From assembly GCA_021806185.1 (NCBI GenBank), contig JAJZXZ010000021.1:1-6399 (forward strand): DNA of 6,399 bases, read 5' to 3'. This document shows positions 1 to 5,031 of this stretch, piece by piece. Both the position numbers and the translations under genes were made by a program. This DNA is from Microcaldota archaeon (GTDB lineage Archaea; Micrarchaeota; Micrarchaeia; Micrarchaeales; Micrarchaeaceae). The notes beneath the pieces are model-generated. The model was given only the letters and a program-made list of their open reading frames with translations, ran no database searches and was not told the origin of the DNA. The stretch's first letter is position 1. Every line of letters begins with the position of its first letter.

Positions 1-321
1 CTTCGTAACATCCTTCGGGTTGGAGAGCCTTATGTAATCGCTTATCATCACGTTCGATATGTCTACTGTCGGCTTAGTCCCGAAGTAGTTTCCCTTGTAG
101 CCAGCAGAGTATATGTGCGGCAGGAACCCGACATGGTCAAGGTGTGCGTGCGAGATGAATATACCGTCTATCGACCTGAGCTGGTCATCGCCGAGCTGCG
201 GGTACTCTATCTTCTCGCCCAGCTTGACCCCTGAATCGAGTATTATGTTGGTGCTATTGGTGCTGAGCATTATGCAGCTCCTGCCGACCTCGCCAGCACC
301 GCCGAAAAATGATATTTTCAT
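1..321 (-). CDS. beta-CASP family metallo-beta-lactamase-fold ribonuclease, aCPSF2-like (N-terminal 107 residues; continues beyond the window)
   Basis: The reading frame starts at an ATG at 321 and stays open to the window edge, giving 107 residues. It begins directly with the metallo-beta-lactamase fold: a GGAGEVGRSC segment at residues 7-16, the motif 1 aspartate (D29 in ILDSG) and the zinc-binding SHAHLDHVG signature at 57-65 (H58, H60, D62, H63). The GTKPT segment at 81-85 resembles the equivalent region of archaeal CPSF-type nucleases. Enzymes of this family are zinc-dependent RNA endo- or 5'-exonucleases that act in RNA 3'-end processing and decay. There are no N-terminal KH domains, so this is not aCPSF1. 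The GEVGRSC wording favours aCPSF2 over RNase J (usually GEIGRN), but the beta-CASP domain lies outside the window, so the subtype is inferred. It is the last visible gene of the uL30 unit, 8 bases after the coiled-coil gene. Confidence 0.9.
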   Translation of the reverse strand, partial: MKISFFGGAGEVGRSCIMLSTNSTNIILDSGVKLGEKIEYPQLGDDQLRSIDGIFISHAHLDHVGFLPHIYSAGYKGNYFGTKPTVDISNVMISDYIRLSNPKDVTK

Positions 322-329
322 CGTAAACA

Positions 330-1052
330 CTATGCGCTTTCGGGCGGCTTTTGCGCCTTGCCGTCCTTCTTCTTTATTATGACTATGTCCTCGAGGTTGA
401 CCTCCTGCTGCTTAGGCGCAGGCCTATGCTCTCCGTGTTGCTGCGCCGTTCGCGGCCTTCGTCCATGTATGCCGAGCGCCTTCCTCACTGCGGAGTACAG
501 CTCGTCAAGCTTCGCATCCGTCTCCATTATCGATTTGATGATGTCGTTGAGCGCGCTTTGGTAGACCTCTATGTCCTTGCTGACCAGGCTCATCTTCCTC
601 TTGAACCTCTCGTGCTTGAGCGCCATCTCTATCTGGGCGTTGACCTCGCTTATCTTTCTGGCTATGCTCTTCTCCTGCGCCAGTGATAGGGACTCCGTAG
701 CAATCTTGAACTCCATCGAGTGTCTGAGCCTTTTGAGCTTGGATAGCGCCTCTATGCCCTGCCTATCGCCCCTCTGCCGCTCTATCTCCGATAGCTTTGC
801 AAGCGCATCCTGCTCGCTCTTCTTGTAGTTCAGCTTGTACTGGCTCTCCCTCATCTTCGCCATCTGCGAGGCCCTCTGCTTCTTGAGCAACTCTATCTGC
901 ATGCCGAGCTCCTGCACTTTCGGATCTGCCGAGCTCTTGATCATGTTGTTTAACGTGCTGCCGCCTTGCTGCGTCTGGCTTAGCCCTCCATGCTGCGCAT
1001 TTGCCGTATTATTTTCATTTTCTGCCAGCGAATCGCCTTTGCGCTGCTTCAT
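330..1052 (-). CDS. coiled-coil protein resembling the archaeal COG1340 family
   Basis: This 240-residue soluble protein has three parts. Residues 1-40 are polar and low in complexity (Q, N, G, S). Residues 43-190 are heptad-rich and highly charged, predicted as a long coiled coil. Residues 195-218 are Pro/Gln/Arg-rich and look disordered, followed by a short hydrophobic and basic motif (NLEDIVIIKKKDGK, 219-232). The segment around 109-135, with RHSMEFKIATESLSLAQEK, resembles the 'LEWKxQTxxLSxxEEK' stretch I associate with COG1340, a family of archaeal coiled-coil proteins of unknown function. The assignment is by memory of that motif, not a search. The start at 1052 lies 38 bases inside the upstream glycosyltransferase gene; the next in-frame ATG (944, residue 37) would remove the overlap and most of the low-complexity head. 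Neither start has a clear ribosome binding site. The downstream neighbour, 8 bases away, is the beta-CASP nuclease, so a shared role in RNA handling is possible but unproven. Confidence 0.85.
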   Translation of the reverse strand: MKQRKGDSLAENENNTANAQHGGLSQTQQGGSTLNNMIKSSADPKVQELGMQIELLKKQRASQMAKMRESQYKLNYKKSEQDALAKLSEIERQRGDRQGIEALSKLKRLRHSMEFKIATESLSLAQEKSIARKISEVNAQIEMALKHERFKRKMSLVSKDIEVYQSALNDIIKSIMETDAKLDELYSAVRKALGIHGRRPRTAQQHGEHRPAPKQQEVNLEDIVIIKKKDGKAQKPPESA

Positions 1053-2226
1053 CAGTCAAGTACAAGGAACCGTTGCCTGAGATTACATCTTTGTATACAT
1101 TTAATAACGTATCTGTGACGTTCCTTATCGAGTAGAGCTCGGCGGTCTTGACCGTTTCCTTGTAGGCATTCGTGTCGCCAAGCACCTTCTCTATCGCTCT
1201 TGCTAGGGAGCGTGCGTCTCCAGGCGCGAACGTCTCCCCGTTGCGCCCTTTCCGAACTATCTCTTTTATGGCGAGGTGGCTCGGCCCGATTATCGGCTTG
1301 CCAGAAGCCAGCGCCTCGAGGAGCACTATCCCCTGCGTCTCGAACGTAGACGCTGTGCAGAGCAGGTCTGCGGCTGCGTAATACTTGGGCAGCTCCTCAT
1401 GGCTTACAAAGCCGGTGAACCTCACATTCCCCTGCAGCTTGTAATTTATCGCCATGTGCTGGTAGTGGTGCGCTGCCGGCCCGGTGCCTACAAATACGAA
1501 CCTGATGTCATGCCTATCCAGCATGCGCGCCGCCTTGAGTATCACGTCTATCCTCTTCTCGCGGCTCATCCTGCCAACATAAAGAACGACCTTTTGCCTC
1601 CTGCCGTCCGTAATCCTTTTCCTGACCGCAACGCCGCTGTTCCTCGGGTTGAACCTCATTGTGTCCACGCCGTTCGGCACAGTAACGGTGTTGGTGATCC
1701 CATATCTGTTCAGTATCTTCTCGGTCGACCTGCTTGGCGCTATCACCACGTTGCACCTCCTGAAGAAGAATCTTGCGTACGGCCATGCGGTCCTCATCAT
1801 CACCCGCTGGGCTATCTGCGATCCGGCGTACTGCTCTACTACGCTCTTGTGCGTGAAGAACGTGTGGAAGGTGCCCACTATTGGTATTTTGTTTATCTTC
1901 GCCATCGCCAGCGCAGAAAGGCCCATCATGAACGGCGTGTGAGCGTGTATTATGTCTGGCTTTATGCTGTTGAGCTTTTGCGAGGTGAGGAAGGGAAAGA
2001 GCGCGAGCCTGTACTGCGGGTATGTCTTGAACCTCACCCCGTGCACCGCGTAGGTGTTCTTGCCTATCTCAGTAATGGGCTTGGCGATGCTGTGGCCGCT
2101 GGTGAAGACGTAGACCTTGTGGCCCCTCCGCTCAAGCTCCTCCTTCGCATTAAGTATCGAAGTTACTACGCCGTCAACCGCAGGAAGGTACGTGTCAGTA
2201 TAAAACGCTATCTTCAAAGAATCCAT
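1015..2226 (-). CDS. GT4-family (GT-B fold) glycosyltransferase
   Basis: The 403-residue protein has the two Rossmann-like halves of a GT-B retaining glycosyltransferase. The N-terminal acceptor half has KIAFYTDTYLPAVDGVVTSI at 5-24, a glycine-rich opening loop typical of GT4, and DIIHAHTP at 91-98. The C-terminal nucleotide-sugar half has VPNGVDTMRFNP at 183-194, LYVGRMSREKR at 215-225 (R219 and K224 are the expected phosphate-binding pair), a VFVGTGP strand-loop at 244-250 and the EX7E motif E296...E304. No transmembrane segment is evident; the basic, aromatic ARFFFRR patch at 151-157 could support membrane contact. The sequence most recalls diacylglycerol glucosyltransferases and related lipid or cell-envelope enzymes, but sugar donor and acceptor cannot be read from sequence alone. 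It starts 28 bases after uL15, in the place usually held by secY, and its 3' end overlaps the coiled-coil gene. No convincing ribosome binding site precedes the ATG. Confidence 0.93.
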   Translation of the reverse strand: MDSLKIAFYTDTYLPAVDGVVTSILNAKEELERRGHKVYVFTSGHSIAKPITEIGKNTYAVHGVRFKTYPQYRLALFPFLTSQKLNSIKPDIIHAHTPFMMGLSALAMAKINKIPIVGTFHTFFTHKSVVEQYAGSQIAQRVMMRTAWPYARFFFRRCNVVIAPSRSTEKILNRYGITNTVTVPNGVDTMRFNPRNSGVAVRKRITDGRRQKVVLYVGRMSREKRIDVILKAARMLDRHDIRFVFVGTGPAAHHYQHMAINYKLQGNVRFTGFVSHEELPKYYAAADLLCTASTFETQGIVLLEALASGKPIIGPSHLAIKEIVRKGRNGETFAPGDARSLARAIEKVLGDTNAYKETVKTAELYSIRNVTDTLLNVYKDVISGNGSLYLTDEAAQRRFAGRK

Positions 2227-2254
2227 GTAAAACCCTGTTCCGCGAAAGGCCCGG

Positions 2255-2653
2255 TCAATCTATTACTATAGCTTCCCCGCCCGCAGCCTTTATCTTCTCC
2301 ACGGCTGCCTTAGAAAACCCAGCGGCCTTTATCTTTATTGGCGCGCTCAGCGTACCGTTGCTCAGCACCTTGCAATTGCGCAGCTCTATCTCCGCGCCGC
2401 CTTTCTCCTTGACCATGCCGCTTATCTGCATTAGGTTGATCTCCTCCAGCCTCTTCAGGCCCCACGGGTGGAAGCCGCGCTTGTGCATCTGCTCCCTGCC
2501 CTTTGATGTCATGTAGGTGAACTTGTGCTTCCTGCTTCCCGCCCTGCCGACGCCGCCGCGGTCGCCAGCGCCTCTCGCATTCTTTATGTTGCCTACCCCC
2601 CAGCGCCTTGTGCCGAGGTACTTGCGGTTGCGCTTCTGCTTCCTTACTACCAT
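2255..2653 (-). CDS. rpl15: large ribosomal subunit protein uL15 (archaeal L15)
   Basis: uL15 is a structural protein of the large ribosomal subunit. The N-terminal half is basic and Gly/Arg-rich, ending in the rRNA-binding loop GAGDRGGVGRAGSRKHKFT (28-46). The C-terminal globular half carries NCKVLSNGTLSAPIKIKAAG at 93-112, then FSKAAVEKIKAAGG at 113-126, the conserved L15/L27Ae end. With the ATG at 2653 the protein is 132 residues, somewhat shorter than most archaeal homologues. A GTG one codon upstream (2656) also keeps the frame. I prefer the ATG because a GGTGA ribosome binding site in the end of uL30 sits 4 bases before it but only 1 base before the GTG. The ATG shares its first base with the uL30 stop codon, which implies translational coupling. 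Confidence 0.97.
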   Translation of the reverse strand: MVVRKQKRNRKYLGTRRWGVGNIKNARGAGDRGGVGRAGSRKHKFTYMTSKGREQMHKRGFHPWGLKRLEEINLMQISGMVKEKGGAEIELRNCKVLSNGTLSAPIKIKAAGFSKAAVEKIKAAGGEAIVID

Positions 2654-3075
2654 CACTTCACCATTCTCCGTATGAGCTGGTTGATCTCAGGGCCCATGTA
2701 CCCGAGTGCACCGCCCTGCTTCACATTCCTCTTTATGCTCCTGTAGCCCCGTCTTGGAGGGTGCAGCCTGAAAGGCATGCTCTTCCTCAGCTCCTTCATG
2801 TCATACCTGCCTTCGAGTATCTCCTTCGGATCGGCCTTTATGCCGTACTTATTGACCAGCTTGCCGAGAGACTGCTCATTTATCTCACCGTAGGTTATGT
2901 AGTCGCTGCATTCCTTGATCATGCCGGTGTAAGAATCATCCATCTTTATCAGCACGCAGTTGTTCACCCTCCTAAGCCTGAGCCTGGATAGCGTCTCGGC
3001 GATGCTGCGCCTCACGTTGACGCGGCCACGCACTCTGATTGCTGCGATTATCTTATTGTCAAGCTCATTCGGCAT
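2653..3075 (-). CDS. rpl30: large ribosomal subunit protein uL30 (archaeal L30, L7-like)
   Basis: At 140 residues this is the long archaeal/eukaryotic form of L30, not the bacterial form of about 60 residues. Recognisable parts are IAAIRVRGRVNVRRSIAETL (10-29), LRLRRVNNCVLI (32-43), SYTGMIKECSDYITYGEI (48-65) and the archaeal hallmark MPFRLHPPRRGYRSIKR (100-116). It binds 23S rRNA in the large subunit. The start is ATG 3075. A TATA-like box about 35 bases upstream implies a short leader of about ten bases, and there is no ribosome binding site, as is common for first genes of archaeal operons. It heads the predicted unit with uL15 and the three genes beyond. uS5, which normally precedes uL30, is absent; a small membrane protein gene lies upstream instead. 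Confidence 0.97.
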   Translation of the reverse strand: MPNELDNKIIAAIRVRGRVNVRRSIAETLSRLRLRRVNNCVLIKMDDSYTGMIKECSDYITYGEINEQSLGKLVNKYGIKADPKEILEGRYDMKELRKSMPFRLHPPRRGYRSIKRNVKQGGALGYMGPEINQLIRRMVK

Positions 3076-3104
3076 AAAAACACGACTGCTGCAATGCCTT
3101 TATT

Positions 3105-3115
3105 GGTTATATAGC
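3105..3115 (-). promoter_or_regulatory. TATA-like box, predicted promoter of the uL30 operon
   Basis: On the minus strand this reads GCTATATAACC, with the TATATAA core at 3107-3113. Its centre is about 35 bases before the uL30 ATG, so initiation about 25 bases downstream would leave a leader of roughly ten bases. This is typical archaeal spacing. Start sites have not been measured. Confidence 0.6.
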
Positions 3116-3124
3116 TGCAACGAG

Positions 3125-3136
3125 TATTTTAAAGGT
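3125..3136 (-). promoter_or_regulatory. second TATA-like box upstream of uL30
   Basis: The minus strand reads TACCTTTAAAAT here, a purine-flanked TTTAAAA core about 55 bases before the uL30 start. It could be an additional upstream promoter in tandem with the box at 3105-3115. The core is AT-symmetric, so a plus-strand role cannot be excluded, but no convincing plus-strand gene follows. The rest of the 154-base gap 3076-3229 shows no gene and no clear terminator for the membrane protein gene. Confidence 0.35.
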
Positions 3137-3229
3137 ATCTCTCAAGTCCTCTCTTCCTATCTTTTATGCTCCACAAGCCCTATGAATTGCTATACTGCGT
3201 TGGAAGCGGCCGTATCCACAACTCGGTGC

Positions 3230-3613
3230 TCAGCCTTTGTATACCAATGCGAGTATGCTGCCTACCAGGCCGAGTATGAAGCCGAGTATGAAGCCGCCGC
3301 CGCTGCCAAGGCTGATTATTGAGAACACAAGCCCTATCACGCCCCAGGTCTTGATAGCCCTGGTCTTGGTGTACGCCATCACGCTCGATAGTATCATGAT
3401 TATGCCGCTGATTATGCCGAGAGCGCCTAACGCTATGGCGATCGTTCCAGCTGCGCCGAAAAAGTTGCTGGCTACTACAGAGCCGCTTGATGCTGTCGCG
3501 CCAAGAGACTGGGACACCAAACCCACAGATAGCACTGATACTCCTCCAACAAGCACTATTATCCCTCCTACCAGCAGCAGTATGAATGCTGCAGTTGGCT
3601 TCGATTCCGCCAT
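3230..3613 (-). CDS. small multi-pass membrane protein, unknown function
   Basis: The 127-residue protein is almost entirely hydrophobic. It has a short polar head (MAESKPTAA) and about four predicted helices at roughly 7-33, 52-80, 88-103 and 107-125. A Ser/Ala-rich outer loop lies at 35-50 (SQSLGATASSGSVVAS) and a basic cytoplasmic-type loop at 81-89 (YTKTRAIKT). The helices are rich in Gly, Ala and Ser. The ending, GFILGFILGLVGSILALVYKG, is typical of small archaeal membrane proteins of unknown function that I cannot name further. By the positive-inside rule the TM2-TM3 loop is probably cytoplasmic. The ATG at 3613 lies about 33 bases after a TATA-like box, so the transcript should be nearly leaderless. 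It is probably its own transcription unit, separated from uL30 by 154 bases. Confidence 0.82.
   Translation of the reverse strand: MAESKPTAAFILLLVGGIIVLVGGVSVLSVGLVSQSLGATASSGSVVASNFFGAAGTIAIALGALGIISGIIMILSSVMAYTKTRAIKTWGVIGLVFSIISLGSGGGFILGFILGLVGSILALVYKG
3269..3292. repeat. two tandem copies of a 12-base unit
   Basis: GCCGAGTATGAA occurs twice in direct succession (3269-3280 and 3281-3292), followed by a GCC run. It falls in frame inside the membrane protein gene and encodes the repeated FILG of its last helix. It is probably a small in-frame duplication. Confidence 0.7.
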
Positions 3614-3640
3614 CCTTACACCCGGTACATCTTACTGATA

Positions 3641-3651
3641 CAATTTAAAAG
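3641..3651 (-). promoter_or_regulatory. TATA-like box, promoter of the membrane protein gene at 3230-3613
   Basis: The minus strand reads GCTTTTAAATTG around here, preceded by the purine-rich ATAAAGG that could act as a BRE. The core centre is about 33 bases from the ATG at 3613, giving a predicted leader of under ten bases. Confidence 0.6.
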
Positions 3652-3669
3652 CCTTTATGTAGCGGGCAT

Positions 3670-3712
3670 TTTTGGTGAAAAGCCAAAACTTCCACTAGTC
3701 ATCGCTTTGGCT
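3670..3712. repeat. overlapping inverted repeats in the divergent intergenic region
   Basis: TTTTGG (3670-3675) can pair with CCAAAA (3683-3688) across a 7-base loop. AGCCAAA (3681-3687) can also pair with TTTGGCT (3706-3712) across 18 bases. The middle arm is therefore shared by two alternative pairings. The last arm ends 3 bases before the plus-strand TATA-like box, a position where a regulator could block promoter access. Function as an operator is inferred only from placement. Confidence 0.5.
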
Positions 3713-3715
3713 CAC

Positions 3716-3726
3716 ATTTTTAAGTT
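3716..3726 (+). promoter_or_regulatory. TATA-like box, promoter of the two-helix membrane protein gene
   Basis: ATTTTTAAGTT lies about 36 bases before the ATG at 3757, so initiation near 3746 would leave a leader of around ten bases. The spacing supports that ATG over the upstream TTG at 3733, which would fall before the predicted start of the transcript. Confidence 0.5.
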
Positions 3727-3756
3727 ATCGTATTGGTCTTTACACGGCACTTGGCG

Positions 3757-4068
3757 ATGGATGTGTACTACAGCGAACATGCAAGGATAAAAAGGGTGGA
3801 GAGGCTACTCGAGAAGCTGGCTTACATATCAGTGGCATTCGATTTCATACTCGCGGCTGCGTCCTTTCTTGTGATAAGGAGAGCGGCATTCTCTGCGCTC
3901 ATGCTTACAATAAGCAGCGATCTGATAATGGTGGAGATGGGAGTGATGGCGCTGCTTTTCGTAACGCTGGTAGCGATGAAGCACTACAGCAACGTAATTG
4001 CGGCGCTGGAGCAGGCAAGGTTCAGGGGCAGGCATACGAAAGTAAGCGCGGTTTTTGGCATAAGATAA
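3757..4068 (+). CDS. hypothetical two-helix membrane protein
   Basis: From ATG 3757 this is a 103-residue protein of no family I recognise. The N-terminal segment (SEHARIKRVERLLEKL, 6-21) is charged and amphipathic. It is followed by two predicted transmembrane helices at about 22-40 and 52-74, joined by a short basic loop (RRAAF). The tail is basic (QARFRGRHTK, 86-95). The charges suggest that both ends and the loop are polar anchors; the orientation is unclear. The frame could extend upstream to a TTG at 3733, but the TATA-like box position argues for the ATG. The next gene on the same strand starts 34 bases after its stop, so the two may be co-transcribed. Confidence 0.72.
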   Translation: MDVYYSEHARIKRVERLLEKLAYISVAFDFILAAASFLVIRRAAFSALMLTISSDLIMVEMGVMALLFVTLVAMKHYSNVIAALEQARFRGRHTKVSAVFGIR

Positions 4069-4078
4069 AACGGGTGGC

Positions 4079-4098
4079 ACAGAAGGTTCTTATTCTGT
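4079..4098 (+). other. small inverted repeat just before the next start codon
   Basis: ACAGAA (4079-4084) and TTCTGT (4093-4098) form a 6-base-pair stem with an 8-base loop, ending 4 bases before the ATG at 4103. It could be a hairpin in the leader or a binding site. The stem is short and may be chance. Confidence 0.3.
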
Positions 4099-4102
4099 TC
4101 GC

Positions 4103-4462
4103 ATGCAATACATGGTCTGTGATTACATGGCGGTAAGCGGTATTGCTGCACAGGAAACCGGAAGGCAGAGGAAAATAGACGAGCTTGTCGACAGATTCCA
4201 GGATATGGCAGCCAGCCACAACAGTGAGCAGCGCAACGCGCTTCACCTGTATTTCCTGAGTTTGGACATAGACCATTCGGTGCCTGATTATCCGATAACG
4301 AACGGCATACGGCCGGTAGGCGAGGAAGATCTTGCGCATGTAAGGCAGGCGCTCGAGAGGGCGGGCGCCAGCACTTTGGATATGCTCTATGCAGCTACAA
4401 GCACTCCCAGACCCATTGAAAGACGTTCCGAGGGAAATGCGCTAAAGGCAAGCCCCGTATAA
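4103..4462 (+). CDS. hypothetical small soluble protein
   Basis: The 119-residue protein has no signal peptide or membrane helix and matches no family I know. Residues 20-55 (starting GRQRKIDELVDRFQDMAASH) look helical. A short loop with DIDHSVPDYP (55-64) follows, then a second acidic helix around 73-87 (GEEDLAHVRQALERA), and the Pro/Arg-containing tail from about 101 looks disordered. The start is uncertain: ATG codons at 4103, 4112 and 4127 are all in frame. GTGAT, a partial ribosome binding site, lies 3 bases before the ATG at 4127, which would give 111 residues beginning MAVSG. It lies 34 bases after the two-helix membrane protein gene and converges on the NUDIX gene. Codon use (frequent AGG and ATA) matches the neighbours, supporting a real gene. 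Confidence 0.7.
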   Translation: MQYMVCDYMAVSGIAAQETGRQRKIDELVDRFQDMAASHNSEQRNALHLYFLSLDIDHSVPDYPITNGIRPVGEEDLAHVRQALERAGASTLDMLYAATSTPRPIERRSEGNALKASPV

Positions 4463-4464
4463 TC

Positions 4465-4478
4465 TAGAGCATGCTCTA
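4465..4478. repeat. perfect 14-base palindrome in the convergent intergenic gap
   Basis: TAGAGCATGCTCTA is exactly self-complementary and begins 2 bases after the stop codon of the gene at 4103-4462. There is no loop and no strong T-run after it, so a classical terminator is doubtful; a protein binding site or mRNA 3'-end structure is possible. The remainder of 4463-4568 shows no gene. Confidence 0.5.
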
Positions 4479-4568
4479 TCTTGCACGCTTGCATTTGATT
4501 GCTAGCTGCATGCTGTGGCGAAACTTGAGCATATGTGAAGGCCGGATATCATTCTATTGCCGCTACTT

Positions 4569-5027
4569 TCATAACGAACTGCCGTACCTCGCAAGCACCT
4601 CCAGGGCGATGTGCCTCACAATCGGCAGCGTATCCAGATCTTTTATCTCATTAGAGGTAAACCACCTTGCCTCATCGCTTTCCTTTTTGGCGCTTATCGA
4701 TCCTCCCTTTACTCTTGCGATATAAATAAGGTCAAAGTGTACGTGGTGGCTCCCTGTCTTGTATCGGATGTCCTCATATGTTATGGTGAATGGCGTGCCG
4801 ATCGTGCGTGAATCTCCATCTGCATACTTGATGGCATCGTCGGAGAGCAGCTCCACGTCAAGCCCCGTCTCCTCCTTTGTTTCGCGCAGCGCGGCTTCGT
4901 CAGGGAATTCACCCTCCTCGATGTGGCCTCCTGGCGGCAGCCATCCTCCTATCTTAGAGTGGTTGAGCAGGAGCAATTTACCCTTGTCTATCACCAGGCA
5001 GCCTGCAACTATACATTTCCTTGTCAT
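4569..5027 (-). CDS. NUDIX hydrolase
   Basis: This 152-residue protein belongs to the NUDIX superfamily of Mg-dependent pyrophosphohydrolases, which cleave nucleoside diphosphates linked to another group. The NUDIX box is complete at residues 34-56: G34, E40, then R48-E49 and E52-E53 with G55. Thr replaces the usual aliphatic residue after RE. The lead-in WLPPGGHIEEGE (29-40) is typical, and ARWFTSNEI (120-128) is the usual late motif. The substrate cannot be read from sequence: MutT-like cleaning of oxidised nucleotides and ADP-ribose or sugar-nucleotide turnover are both possible. The gene starts 4 bases after the stop of the endonuclease III gene, with GTGATC overlapping that stop as a possible ribosome binding site. 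Co-expression with a base-excision glycosylase favours a nucleotide-sanitising role, but that is inference. Confidence 0.95.
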   Translation of the reverse strand: MTRKCIVAGCLVIDKGKLLLLNHSKIGGWLPPGGHIEEGEFPDEAALRETKEETGLDVELLSDDAIKYADGDSRTIGTPFTITYEDIRYKTGSHHVHFDLIYIARVKGGSISAKKESDEARWFTSNEIKDLDTLPIVRHIALEVLARYGSSL

Positions 5028-5031
5028 CTGA

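Noticed and set aside
1085..1105. TATA-like sequence (minus strand, TTAAATGTATAC) inside the end of the glycosyltransferase gene, a possible internal promoter for the coiled-coil gene.
   Set aside because: It is a poor core within coding sequence, and the tight downstream spacing is explained by read-through from the uL30 promoter.
1276..2271. A long plus-strand open frame of 331 codons opposite the glycosyltransferase gene.
   Set aside because: The minus strand encodes a protein with complete GT4 motifs over the same bases; the plus frame gives a His/Arg/Tyr-rich product with no domain and is an antisense shadow.
2255..2280. CTATAGTAATAG near the end of uL15 as a possible promoter for the glycosyltransferase.
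   Set aside because: It is weak, lies within conserved uL15 coding sequence and is not needed given 28-base spacing.
3166..3279. A plus-strand 37-codon frame (MLHKPYELL...) containing four cysteines, with a TATA-like TATTTTAAAG about 37 bases upstream.
   Set aside because: It overlaps the 3' end of the membrane protein gene on the opposite strand, has no ribosome binding site and no recognisable domain; the TATA-like core is better explained as symmetric or as a minus-strand element for uL30.
2960..3322. A plus-strand frame across the uL30 5' end with an EYEAEYEAAAAAKADY-like tail.
   Set aside because: It crosses the uL30 start and promoter and reads the tandem repeat antisense; the repeat explains the low-complexity tail.
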